Shown here: piece after piece, positions 48,901-56,280 of the stretch | Layout of the letters: each line of letters begins with the position of its first letter | Numbering within the stretch: position 1 is the first letter of the stretch | From: Yponomeuta sedellus | Lineage: Eukaryota; Arthropoda; Insecta; Lepidoptera; Yponomeutidae | DNA length: 64,000 bases | Reading direction: 5' to 3' | Assembly: GCA_934045075.1 (NCBI GenBank) | Contig: OW203738.1 | Span: 9,718,868 to 9,782,867, forward strand | Notes under the pieces: generated by a model | Database searches by the model: none | The model's input: only the letters and a program-made list of their open reading frames with translations | What the model was told of the DNA's origin: nothing | Made by a program: the position numbers and the translations under genes

Positions 48901-51833
48901 CTTGATTGACACGCTTACCCACCGCGGATTGGCAATTTCAAGCGCTGAGGTGTTTGAACACCTCAGACACTCAGATTTCTTCACAAAGTATTCCTTCAAA
49001 TTTGTCTTTGATTATTTATTTTTATTTATTAGGTCCATCAACAGTTGCGACATCTTTATATGCATACAATTACCTCATACTATCTATTGCGCTTCGTAAC
49101 ATTCTTAGCAATATAACTTCGCGTCGTGATCTGATTTGTAAAGGCAAAGGCAATTTCAAGCGCTGAAGTTAGTTGAACAACTCAGACACACAGGTTTGGT
49201 GGTAGCGGAGCGGTAGCACACCGGGTTCTCAATCGGGAGGTCGTGGTTTCGTATCCCGGCTCAATGTATCAATAGCTTTGTTTTCTAAGATGCTATAGCA
49301 GCAATACCATTCACTAACGGTGAAGGTATTAGTTAATACTATAGAATCCGAAAAATTAATTAGCCCCTAGCCTCAGTCATATATCCATGCTATGGTTGTC
49401 TGGAGGAGATCGCTTTTAGCGATAAGTCCGCCAATTATATACTGTAACTTAGATATTCTTGTACTCTCAAAATGATGTGCAATTAAGGAGAGAATTTAAC
49501 TAGGTAAATACTTAACTGTGCTGTCTCTTTGAATTTCTCGGCGAAAAGCGTGACATAACGTTACTTAAGTATTTAGTTAGTGTAATACCGAATTCAGACA
49601 CCAGTCAAAAGATTCCTAGTCTCACCTCTCACTCCGCATGTCTGGGAGACTCCTGTTAATGGCTATCTTATCGCTAACTAGTATGTTGTAGGAGTGTAAG
49701 GCGTAGAGATCTCGTGCCGTGATAACCTCCCGCGGAGACAGCTGCACAGGACGCCCTCCTTCCCCCGCGCCCGGCACGGGGTTGTAGCCATTGCGATTGA
49801 TTATCTCTGGAATTCGAAAAATATTCTTTTTATGGAATATGGTAGCTTTTGGTGACGTAAATCATAAAAACAAATGTTCGATTTTTTAAAGAATAATCTG
49901 AAGAATATGTAAGAAACGCACAAAACAAGGCATAGTCAAGGACGAAGAATAATTCTTGTCTGTAGTCTGTAGATTCATTTTGAACAAAAATATTCGTATA
50001 GTGACATTTGTTTGTCATAAGAGCGGTCATTGAAGTAAATGTATAGGAATATATTAAATTTCATCATCATAAACAGCACACATCTGCCCACTGCTGGGTT
50101 GTAGGCCTGGTTCGAATCCCGGCTGGGAACAAAAAAAAGACCCCAGGTCTTGGATGTTTACATGTTTGTGATGTCGTTGTTTCTGGTTCCCACGACACAG
50201 GGTATCCAAGTGTGGGGCCAGAAGCAATGTATGTGCCATTATGTAAATGTTATTATTATGTTATATTATATATTCCGCTTTTTGCCCATCTTAACCGATC
50301 TCTCGTTATTCGCATCCTCGGGCCCTTATACGACTTGATCTCATCGATCTGTTGGTCTAACTACTGACGTCCGGTTCTTTAACCAGAATCGGTTTTTGTT
50401 TTATGTAGCCGGGCTGGGCAAAAGTCACCAAAGTCAAATGATAATTACTAGAACAATATATATTCTTACCATCTGACAGAATACCACCACTGCCTCCACC
50501 GACATAATGACCTACTACAACTCTCATGCCACTATTGTCCACATAGGACTCTTTGTCAAATCTCAAGCTGAAAATCAAAACACAATACATATTACACAAA
50601 ATAAGGAATTTAAGGTTTTCCTCTAAATTTATTGTTGAAATTTAAGTATAACAATAATTAACATAAAATATGAATGATAAATTCAAAATAAAATGTCATA
50701 GGCAAGTATAAAGCAGATATAGTTTAAAGAACAAATGTGGAGTTTCTTCGTTAGTTTCTACTCCAAATCAATTAATTGAGAACCTACCAGCTTTGACATT
50801 CATTAATTAAAAAAAAAAATATCATAGTAAATACAACTTTTTGACTTATTCCCATTTTACCCAAAGGGAATAAATACAAAGTGTTTTGTCATGGAAAACA
50901 ATCTATCCCTCTGGAAAACAGATCCATAAGTTTACTTATCTATAGATCTGTGAGGTTCTTGATTGATTACCCTTGTCTTAGATACTAATATTATAAAGTG
51001 AAATAATTTATATGTTTGTGGGTTTGAATAAGGGGTTAGTCTTTGAAATTACTCATGCAATTTCAAAAAAACTTTCACAAGAATATCTGTAGAATAGACC
51101 ATCGGGATGGACATCACAGGGGCAATCCCGTCTTGTCATGGACACTGCTGGTTTTTAGTTTTCCTTAGCACAAAATTAAAACACTTATACGATCACCTTG
51201 TTATCCATCCAACTACCTCATGCCTGTTTGTCTGTCAAATCCCTTTATCTTATATTGAAATCATGGTTGTATTCTTTTTTTTTTGGTTGTGCAATAAATT
51301 GTTCTCTATCAATACTCAACGGAATCATGATTTATAGGGGTACTTTCATATAGAGATTTGTATGGAACCTTCAGTACTCGAGTCCAACTCCCACTTGTCC
51401 AGTCTTTTATAAATTCAAAACTTACCTTTTAAGCCATGGCTCTTGGCTTTTTCCTCTTATTGTATTGTAAAGTTCTAAGCTTACATAGAACATAGCATTA
51501 ATTAACACTACTAAAAGTATGATAAGAACTATGATTTTCTTTTTCCGACCCCTACAGAGTAAAGACCAGAATTCCTGTAAATAAAAAAATACAGTTATTA
51601 GTACTGAGGGTACATGAACTAGGTCATGTAAAGTTTATCTAAGTTCACTAACACTTGGAGCGATCATAACGTAGGTTGAACGAACACTGACTATTATTCT
51701 ACCAAAACTTAGTAGGTACCAATTGTATTACAGTATTTCTTTTCATTTAGATAACCGATAAGAAAAGAGTTATGTTTGAAATAGACCAAGAAAGTAATCA
51801 CTAATATGCGATACATACATTTGTCAAAGTCAT
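35884..51833 (-). CDS. Polypeptide N-acetylgalactosaminyltransferase (GT27), 7 exons
   Basis: It starts mucin-type O-glycosylation by moving GalNAc from UDP-GalNAc to Ser/Thr of secretory proteins in the Golgi. Exons on the minus strand: 51819-51833, 51426-51574, 50470-50567, 49626-49806, 38438-38576, 37472-37657, 35884-36921; phases agree, giving about 601 residues, normal for the family. The order is a type II anchor (basic KKK at 16-18, hydrophobic 19-36), a stem, then the catalytic domain with [26 protein letters not shown], the Mn-binding DAH at 252-254, WGGENLE from 358 and VGH ending at 386. A ricin-type lectin domain runs from about 475 to the end (QSWYF). All key residues are present. 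Intron 4 is 11 kb and carries nested retroelements. The subfamily (which pgant) is not resolved. The first exon is the least certain. Confidence 0.93.
37472..37657 (-). CDS. GalNAc-transferase exon 6 (DxH motif)
   Basis: 62 codons, phase 0 at both ends (acceptor CATTTTTAG, donor GTCAGT). It encodes ILVDDASER and ends FLDAHCE; the Asp and His of DAH bind the manganese ion. Confidence 0.95.
37809..37936. mobile_element. MITE-like element in GalNAc-transferase intron 5
   Basis: Imperfect terminal inverted repeats of about 25 bp (GGCCAGTTTCTGGAATGAGA and, reversed, GGCGGTTTCTGAACTGAGA) enclose CTGTCTCTTCGAATTTC and GTAACGTTACTTAAGTAT. Other copies: 33436-33461 plus 33691-33791, and 49487-49602. 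Confidence 0.6.
38438..38576 (-). CDS. GalNAc-transferase exon 5
   Basis: Two AGs compete as acceptor. The upstream one (CATACAG before TTGCAGG) is chosen because it keeps the cysteine found in the family between SLPD and the strand [10 protein letters not shown]; the nearer one would drop it, with either keeping the frame. The exon is 139 bp; donor GTATGA. Confidence 0.9.
39189..40460 (-). pseudogene. Reverse transcriptase part of the split element, downstream piece
   Basis: The frame 39697-40446 holds [37 protein letters not shown], a changed [10 protein letters not shown] (Ala for the usual Gly) and FADDTSLIF. Frameshifts then move the thumb and C-terminus into the frames at 39422-39775 and 39189-39533. 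The changed palm-region residue and two frameshifts show that it is dead. Compared with the 60-kb copy the protein differs at only a few positions. Confidence 0.85.
40466..40699 (-). repeat. BEL/Pao 3' LTR
   Basis: 234 bp, with plus-strand ends TGTCC and AACA, matching 47244-47477 with two differences that I can see (TATAGTAGAA/TATAGAAGAA and CCGTATAA/CCGTGTAA). It is flanked on the outside by the target duplication CACCC (40461-40465). Confidence 0.95.
40521..46094 (-). CDS. BEL/Pao Gag-Pol polyprotein
   Basis: One frame of 1,857 codons. Order: Gag with a DUF1759-type capsid region (about 120-310, [11 protein letters not shown]), CCHC zinc knuckles (about 328-390), six-odd 14-residue tandem repeats (441-510), an aspartic protease with DNGSQ (about 546), reverse transcriptase with catalytic YVDD (about 948), Pao-type RNase H with [10 protein letters not shown] (about 1118), and an integrase with zinc-binding HLRLLH/CVRC, then D (GTDFAGPF, about 1495), D (SDNGRNF, about 1560) and E (GIWEAGV, about 1610), ending in a DUF5641-type tail. 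All catalytic residues are present. The last 60 codons lie within the 3' LTR. A plausible start is the ATG at 46094; there is no separate gag stop. Confidence 0.95.
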   Translation of the reverse strand: MAVSLEQLIRQRTAIKGRITTFSKYLDTIELIEKEENFSKELLSELELKLTRFKDLLNRFDDLKNNIEILDIDQMGENENIESEFCSKIVIAQGLIERNTKTNLNETSSNSNHNSGNVRLPTIQLPSFDGHYAKWMEFRDTFDSLVNSNSSIPDINKFHYLRSSLEKEALNVIKSLEFNARNYKLAWELLVDRYNNNRLLINNHLRALFTFEPIIKESFKSLRFMIDYFTKNLQALNALNEPTDHWDSLIIFMMVSKLDGATCAKWEEQKGNADCTWSLKNFIDFLRHRADILETLHGNKGHRPTEIKTERKPFIKSAFVTNSSLATCFICSKDHLVYKCDKFKAMSLEERFNEVSKHKLCLNCLRPGHFAANCRHTPCMLCKRKHNLLLHKQLYSHLPAGHEPSTSASVPSQGAAPTHLSAVTMQAPSRPGAQVHNNCGRASTQDQQAHLKCSRAPTHELQSHLNSESAPTQDLQAHPNCVRAPTRDLHAHSTDIMAPTANMQATTTDSTSLSVVTPGQVLLCTAEVDLLDKRTNKTYSVRALLDNGSQSSFVSEKIQKKLNLSCSDTTMSIAGLNNKVTNTTQTCDVTLKSRINSYQFKVSCVVIPHITGMLPSVEVDPSRLNLPHLELADPSFYRPSDIDILLGADVFWDIIASKQIKLGKNLPTLQESKLGWLVSGPTGQGLVSRTNSYFCQEIKDSVARFWELEDVPFSPSKVKLSKEEEDCENHFATHTTRLEDGRFSVQIPFSEPPECALVDSYQHAKKRFYNLERKLAKCDIKTDYANFIEEYEQLGHLTNLGPVNDHNFSYYIPHHPVIRHNSETTRLRVVFDASCKTTSGKSLNDVQLVGPVVQNDLMTILLRFRQYAYVVTADIEKMYRQVSVDKSQRHLQRILWRQDESQPLNVLQLNTLTYGTASAPYLSTRCLVQLSSECTDEAVANTIKNDFYVDDLNTGSDSKSVLKATIKGVTEKLTEGCFPLRKFRTNIPEILDDIPSISQSQDFSKESSVLGLKWTPDSDTLSFSVDAQNIAKVTKRSILSNSCKIFDPLGLLSACTIFHKIILQKLWLNKLDWDHNLPDDIRNSWLDFYNDTKHFQNIKIPRYTLCEAPTEIEIHCFTDASQDAYGACIYLKSTNAKGTQSVNLLCAKTRVSPLKTETIPRLELLGALLGAKLYAKVLLSLKIAISRSIFWTDSTIVLGWLHTEPKTLNTYVSNRVEQIRDLTDKNAWRHVPTELNPADMASRGIQPRFLSGNQFWWHGPYFLFKSEDEWPPSKCTPVTLPETKISLNTKILHNYEIPFEKYSKLYKLQRIFAYVLRFLNNAKKNKAKVIGELTCSELHDSLSMLAKASQREFFSKEIQSLENKKPLDSKSYVLSLNPFLDNHGVLRVGGRIDSASHCPYEKKHPILLHPKHKFTKLLFEREHLRLLHCGPQQLLSSIREQFWPTGGKVLASATVRLCVRCQRFKAKPLLKIMGNLPKPRVTPALPFETCGTDFAGPFLILNRKGRDARTSKCYLCIFVCFGTKAVHLEIVSDMSTDAFILCLRRFIARRGKPHTIYSDNGRNFVGASNELSRLLKTNQKPVSEFACGEGINFIFSPAYAPHFGGIWEAGVKTAKFHLKRAAGNTGLVFEELNTLFAQIEAIMNSRPLTSMSNDPSDLLPLTPGHFLVGRPLTSLPSPVSDRVKLTRYQLIERLRQHFWTRWTKEYLSSLQQRTKWKTKTRNLQPGDMVLVMDANLPPLKWLLGRINRLYPGADGLCRVADVNTEGGVVRRALSKLCALEGIIESHELLGQQAPKGGRMLGFPNKVATPFGRQRGLRRRRGARPRRVAPTLGKTPLRWEHACCVEFYLLYCTNCKPI
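40700..40713 (-). promoter_or_regulatory. Polypurine tract of the BEL/Pao element
   Basis: On the minus strand AAGGGGGGGGAGGA abuts the 3' LTR. It would prime plus-strand DNA synthesis. It is read through by the Gag-Pol frame (PKGGRM). Confidence 0.85.
44565..44774 (-). repeat. 42-bp tandem repeats in BEL gag
   Basis: Five units of 42 bp encode 14-residue repeats with the pattern RAPT-x-DLQAH-x5 (Gag-Pol residues 441-510). They lie in the linker between the zinc knuckles and the protease. They have diverged, so they are not a very recent expansion. Confidence 0.85.
47223..47240 (-). promoter_or_regulatory. Primer binding site of the BEL/Pao element
   Basis: Three bases after the 5' LTR the minus strand reads TGGTGACTCGCGACGTGA, beginning with the TGG complementary to a tRNA CCA end. 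I cannot name the tRNA. Confidence 0.65.
47244..47477 (-). repeat. BEL/Pao 5' LTR
   Basis: Partner of 40466-40699. It should carry the promoter for the element. It is fused at its outer side to the interrupted non-LTR coding frame, so an open frame here (47299-47679) reads from one element into the other by chance. Confidence 0.95.
47478..48050 (-). pseudogene. ORF2 linker fragment of the split element, upstream piece
   Basis: On the minus strand it encodes, with frame breaks, the region around [22 protein letters not shown] and [17 protein letters not shown], ending KCLDEG at the BEL junction. This aligns with residues about 300-460 of the ORF2 at 58155-60935. The 5' truncation lies near 48050. 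Confidence 0.85.
48663..48770. repeat. Dispersed retroelement 3'-end fragment
   Basis: ACTTTATTGCACACC, GGTACAATTGGCGGTCTTAT and TTTCTTCCAGACAACCC follow the same order as at 3148 and 25440. It lies in intron 4 of the GalNAc-transferase gene. Confidence 0.5.
48849..48990 (-). mobile_element. SINE 3' body copy
   Basis: On the minus strand it reads GTGAAGAAATCTGAGTGTCT, GAGGTGTTCAAACACCTCAG, TTGCCAATCCGCGGTGGG and CTGTGCCCTGCAGTGAGACG, matching 20281 and 26071. Confidence 0.6.
49196..49330 (+). mobile_element. tRNA-derived SINE
   Basis: Its head has GGTGGTAGCGGAGCGGTAGC and B box GGTCGTGGTTTCGTATCCC, with body GTATCAATAGCTTTGTTTTC and AGCAGCAATACC. The same arrangement is at 16540-16730. The central loop CTCAATC is shared. 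Confidence 0.65.
49487..49602. mobile_element. MITE-like element (family of 37809)
   Basis: GTAAATACTTAACTGTGCTG, AAAAGCGTGACATAACGTTA and CTTAAGTATTTAGTTAGTGT align with 37809-37936. It ends 24 bp before exon 4 of the GalNAc-transferase gene, on the intron side. Confidence 0.6.
49626..49806 (-). CDS. GalNAc-transferase exon 4
   Basis: 181 bp, from acceptor TCGAATTCCAG to donor GTGAGA. It encodes the stem end and the start of the catalytic domain: [20 protein letters not shown] and [14 protein letters not shown]. It is read in from a split codon (G|AG) and ends in another (AG|T). It was identified by splice sites and family motifs because it is short. Confidence 0.93.
50100..50235 (+). mobile_element. 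tRNA-derived SINE (family of 16746), 3' portion
   Basis: TGGTTCGAATCCCGGCTGGG (B box), CCCCAGGTCTTGGATGTTTA, GATGTCGTTGTTTCTGGTTC and GGCCAGAAGCAATGTATGTG align with the minus strand of 16746-16880. Confidence 0.7.
50470..50567 (-). CDS. GalNAc-transferase exon 3 (stem region)
   Basis: 98 bp from acceptor TTGATTTTCAG to donor GTAAGA. It encodes [20 protein letters not shown] and a Gly-rich stretch in the luminal stem. Phases fit both neighbours. Confidence 0.85.
51426..51574 (-). CDS. GalNAc-transferase exon 2 (membrane anchor)
   Basis: 149 bp, acceptor TTTTATTTACAG and donor GTAAGT. It encodes the type II signal anchor: basic residues RGRKKK followed by [18 protein letters not shown]. The cytosolic side is EFWSLLC. 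Confidence 0.88.
51819..51833 (-). CDS. GalNAc-transferase exon 1, start codon (tentative)
   Basis: An ATG with context ACCACAATGA opens five codons (MTLTN) before the donor GTATGT, phase 0, which fits exon 2 exactly. It is the closest upstream ATG-donor pair in the right phase. A different, more distant first exon cannot be excluded. Confidence 0.5.
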
Positions 51834-52047
51834 TGTGGTCTTAAAAGATCAGACAGCAGATTCCTCAGAACTCTTTTATTCATAAAAATTTTAAATTCAT
51901 TACAAAATCTTTGCTATTTTCGACTTTTGTGTGTGAGAGAGATGTAACTTTTTTGACTGCTGACTGACAGTGACACATTGTTTTCCTAATCTATGCATTG
52001 TTCACAGACAACACTTTCCATACAAATCTAGCATACTTCAAAGGAAT

Positions 52048-54234
52048 CGTGGGGCGTAGCCTCAGAATAAGGACTAAAGCATAGAAGGAGCCGTAAAATA
52101 AAAAGTAATTATTGAATAGCTTTCCTTGTTACTCTTACGATGATTCTTTGTGCCAGAAAGGGACAACTCGTACACACGAAATTTTACAATCGTGCAAAGA
52201 AAGAGTTACATAGGGGGTCATAGACAAAAGTAGAAATCCATAAGGATGGGACATTCAACACGAAAACGTCGATATTATTTATTCCTTAACTAAACATTCT
52301 GTAAATATAGCAGTCCATATTAATATTATATGGTATTAGCTGGCGCCGCAAACGTTGGTGTGCCATATCTATTAATCCTACGATAAATTCTCAGCTCTCC
52401 GAATTCTTGTTCTCACTTACCTATATGTTGCAAATACACAAACTTATCAAATGGTTCCTGAAGAATGGTAACCTGTGTATCAGGAACCAGGGCAGTGCCT
52501 TTAAATTACACAGGGAATTACAAAAAGCAAGAAGAACACGTAAAATAAAATAATAGGAAAAATTAAAAAACATTTCAATGTTTGTCCTTCTAACCCAGCG
52601 ATAGTCTTGGTTAGTACTACTAGGAAGGGGTATGGAAATATAAACATTACAATTCTGGCTGTTTAAAAACATACTTATAAATCAGTAGAGAACTTATACA
52701 AATTAATTTTTTTATATGAAATCATTGCTCGTTCAATGACAGTCTTTGTTAAAAAATAAAGTCCTAACATAATCTTGTAAATGAAGCCATCTTCTTCAAA
52801 ATGTCTGCTGCAAACGTACGTGATTTTGTTTAATGCCAATTTGACCGTGAAGCCATGCCGTAACCTGAAATAATTATTAATTAAAAACCGCCATAATCAG
52901 TCCAAACGTTAATTTTATGTATGACAGATCGACACCCTTGAAGTTCTTTATTAATTTGACAGCAAACCGTAGATATAAAATCCAGTACTGGACACCTTTT
53001 TTCACAATAGTGATGCGATTTGTTCGCTACATTATTATTATATTACTACACGTAGATTGTGCAGTGAAAACTATTCAAGTTCATTTTCAATGAGATATAT
53101 GAACCTATCTTATTACAAGTTCTAAATTTTATGAAAGTAGGTGGAATTATTGTAAATAAAAATAATATCAAAACCCCTTTTGGTAGTTTTTTAATTCATG
53201 CTGAATCTATAAATATATCAATGCAATGAATAGATTCAAACAGGCAAAATATTAATCAATAATCATCAAAAATCGAATTGGTAACTTCATAGAACGTTAC
53301 TGAATCGAGCTTTCAAAAGTTAATTAACATATATACACAAGAAATAAAAAAAACTTCTTTACTAAGTATCGAAAACTTTTTCACTGAGGGAGTGGAAATG
53401 CCCATCCCTATCGCCCTAAAATAAACAACAAAATTGTTACTGTGATTAAATTGATTATACTCATGATTTATTAACTTTGAAACACTATTCTCAAATGATA
53501 TTAAAGCTATGTTGCAATTCCAGTAGGTCATAGTTAAAATTCAAGTGAAAAAAACACTATAAAGTACACAAAATTGAGTCTTACGGAAGCTGACTAAGGT
53601 GGTTTTGTTTTCTCTTCTCTCGAATGGGTTTTACATCCTGTTGAAATGATGATTTAGTACCTCTTTTTACTGAAGATAAATGGTCTATATGGTATATATT
53701 GTACCGGTTTGTCTATGCTTTTTAAGAAGACTTTTGATTTGATTGTCACTGTGTCGGTATGTTTCTGTAACGTTGTTGAAAGTAAACCTTCATTTAATAT
53801 CTTAGACTGCATATTATTTACACATCCCAATATTACGTATACTCCTTACTACGAATATCCACTGAAATCCACTTCAGATTGTCTTAAAACAACCCAAAAA
53901 ACACAAGGTTTTTGGAGACGACGCACTCCAACATCTGTTGCCTAACACACTGCCAAATCGAAGGTACTTGGCAGTCTACTACAAGCTGTGATTTTCTAAA
54001 CATCTCTAATTCGGTAGCATAACCAAAGGTAACCAACTTGACAATTGAGGGTGGTACGTTTTGAATAATAAAACATCACACTACTATATTTTTCTCTGTC
54101 TAACACGTGGTTGGCGACGTTTCGACCTAACGAGACAGACATGTGTCAGGTGTTCATTTTATAACGCTCCTTCTATGCTTTAGTTCTTATTCTGAGCTTT
54201 AGTCCTTATTCTGAGGGCGTAGCGTGGCCCCACG
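52048..54234. mobile_element. Putative DNA transposon relic with inverted ends
   Basis: The block CGTGGGGCGTAGCCTCAGAA through ...AGCATAGAAGGAGCC at 52048-52092 recurs inverted at 54166-54234, where the segment GCTTTAGTYCTTATTCTGA is present twice. Between them are 2.1 kb with a possible THAP-like coding fragment and no long frame. No matching target duplication is visible next to the ends as I drew them. It begins about 215 bp upstream of the predicted start codon of the GalNAc-transferase gene. Confidence 0.5.
52675..52864 (-). pseudogene. Possible THAP zinc-finger fragment
   Basis: After a good acceptor (ATTATTTCAG) the minus strand encodes KITYVCSRHFEEDGF, which resembles the second half of a THAP C2CH finger (Cys-Ser-x-His-Phe). 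The following residues do not look like the rest of the domain, and the partner CxxxC half was not found upstream. THAP domains occur in P-element-type transposases and in host regulators. It could be a transposon exon remnant. Confidence 0.3.
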
Positions 54235-54302
54235 TGTTAAGGCCCCAGTACACATTGGCCATTAATGGGCCATGCTTTGCCATTCACAACTAGGTATAGT
54301 CT

Positions 54303-54448
54303 ATACTATTTTTATTTTTAATGCACTAACCCGTGCTAAGGACAATTTTAAAAACCTATTTAGAGGCTAAAAATTCCACCCATGCCGAGATTCGAACCCG
54401 CGACCTCTGGCTATCCGTGCCAGCGCTCTTCCAATTGAGCTAATGGGC
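54303..54448 (-). mobile_element. tRNA-like element, single-armed copy
   Basis: On the minus strand: GCCCATTAGCTCAATTGG, the tRNA-like core with GGTCGCGGGTTCGAATC, the body GCCTCTAAATAGGTTTTT and tail CCTTAGCACGGGTTAGTGCA. Unlike the three copies at 33-34 kb it has no inverted second arm. A cloverleaf can be drawn with 7-bp acceptor (one mismatch), D, anticodon and T arms; position 33 is C instead of T, so it is not a normal tRNA. Confidence 0.75.
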
Positions 54449-54548
54449 GACTCACCGGCATCAGTGAAATTTCGTAACACCCTTAAATCAGTTTCTGATT
54501 ACAATTTTCCTTTTAACGCTCTTTTTGTATAAAAACTATTTTTTTCTT

Positions 54549-54929
54549 AGAATTTTAGCCAATGATGGTAAGCTACAAATTTGCATAAACAAATTTGCCT
54601 CTTTAAGTGACGCTCCCAATTTTCTGGGTAATTGTCCCCTTGAGTAATTTGCGTATATGTGGTGGCGCGGCGTCAAAACTATCAACCTCTGTGACGGAAG
54701 AAGTTTTTATTCTCTTTATTTGGCGATGAAAGTTTTTTGATCACTTCATCTTCAGGCATCTCGCTTGATGACTCTCCGTACTTTTCTTTGCTAATGCGAC
54801 CACCGTAGATTGTCCAATACCAAGAGCATCCGGAACTCTGTCACACACTCGCTCTAATGGCAGAAGCAGACCACGGTTTTGGTTTTTGCGCGTGAAATAT
54901 TCGCGCAAACGAATTACAAACTCACGCAT
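54549..54929 (-). pseudogene. DNA transposase fragment, frame-broken
   Basis: An N-terminal helix-turn-helix-like stretch (PLERVCDRVPDALGIGQSTV) is followed, after a stop, by EVDSFDAA and then, in a shifted frame, HHIYANYSRGQLP and SLKEANLF. This order recalls insect DDE-superfamily transposases in which a DNA-binding region precedes a RRHIY...LKEA segment. The catalytic part is missing. Stops and frameshifts make it dead. Confidence 0.5.
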
Positions 54930-55154
54930 TCACTGTCCAAACAGTTTTCTTTGATATTTTTGGCATCATGCAAACTAAACGGAACAACTTTAACTCAACT
55001 AATCAACTTCACGATAGCAACTACAATCTTTAAAGCATGAAATACTTTAATAGAAAATATTTTGAAAAATTCATCGAATACCAACAAACATTTCGTCGTC
55101 AGGGTAAACAAGAACGTCACTCAATAAAAATCAAATCTTGTCCATAGGGGCATT

Positions 55155-55291
55155 ATTACGTAAGTATCCACTGAGTTGAGTGACGTTGATTTTTACTTTT
55201 TTTAAGCTACTCTGGCTGTCAAATGCATACATTTTTTGACACTTACTAGTCGTCTAAATGCTTCACTCGATAGAGTGGAGTGCTACGTAAT
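55155..55291. mobile_element. Small MITE-like element with ~28-bp inverted ends
   Basis: ATTACGTAAGTATCCACTGA (55155 on) pairs imperfectly with the reverse of 55264-55291 (ATTACGTAGCACTCCACTCT). The interior is about 80 bp. An additional short palindrome (ACGTCACTCAA with TTGAGTGACGT) overlaps its left end. Confidence 0.5.
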
Positions 55292-55687
55292 AGGAGGGCT
55301 AAATCCAGAAGCATGGAGGTTCGTAGCAAAGTTGGAGAGACGTGCACACACGCTGTATGTTATTGCCCCACAATAACACCAGTATTTTGTTAGATAGGTA
55401 TTAATTAACACAATATTCATTATTGTAACCAGACTTTCGCTCAGAAAGTGACAATGTAGCTTAGACATAGGTAGTTTCGTTACAAAACAAAAATAATAAT
55501 AATAATAATAAAAGTAACAGAATTTAAATTCTTTACATTGAAACAAAATTTGGTTATTAATTTAAATATCATATTAATTATAATACACTGCATAAACTAA
55601 CCTATAATAATATACTACATAAACTACGACGAATATAATAATATCATAAAATGTACTACGTAATATAAGCAGAGTGGGTAATAAAAT

Positions 55688-55689
<2 letters not shown>

Positions 55690-55744
<55 letters not shown>
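55690..55744. repeat. Poly(T) tract, 55 bp
   Basis: An uninterrupted run of T immediately before CGGCTGGCAACTCCAGACC. It may be the tail of an antisense retrocopy or an assembly-sensitive homopolymer. It marks the likely 5' side of the non-LTR element that follows. Confidence 0.9.
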
Positions 55745-56280
55745 CGGCTGGCAACTCCAGACCGAACAGCTGCTTTCAAAAGCGGCTCAGTAGATTTTGT
55801 TTAATTAATTAGTGTTATTAGTGTATTTCGAGTCAAATTAAACGTAAATTCATTAAACAATACATAGTAGTGACATGCAAATAAAAGTTACTGGTGAAAA
55901 ATCAAACAAATACAAATTATTGTACTGAAAAATTACAACGGGCGGCCGAACTGTCAAACGGTTCAAATTGCAACGACTTATCCGGGGAAGTATTGTTTTA
56001 ATCCTGTAATTTTCGCTTCATCCTACAGTTTTCCTACATAAACAAACTGTACATAATCTCATGTACATGAGACACGTCCCATACAAACATTCCGGCTCAG
56101 TTCTGGCTCTCTTTACTTGACGCGTAGTGGAAGCAAAGTTGAGACAAAACAACTAGCCTCAGTCAACATAACACGCTCACTCAACATCTATAACGTACCA
56201 CCAACTCTTTATCAGCCAATAACATTTTAAGTGGTCACACACTGACACCGATTCCCGGTTATTTTCCAGGTGACACCAGT

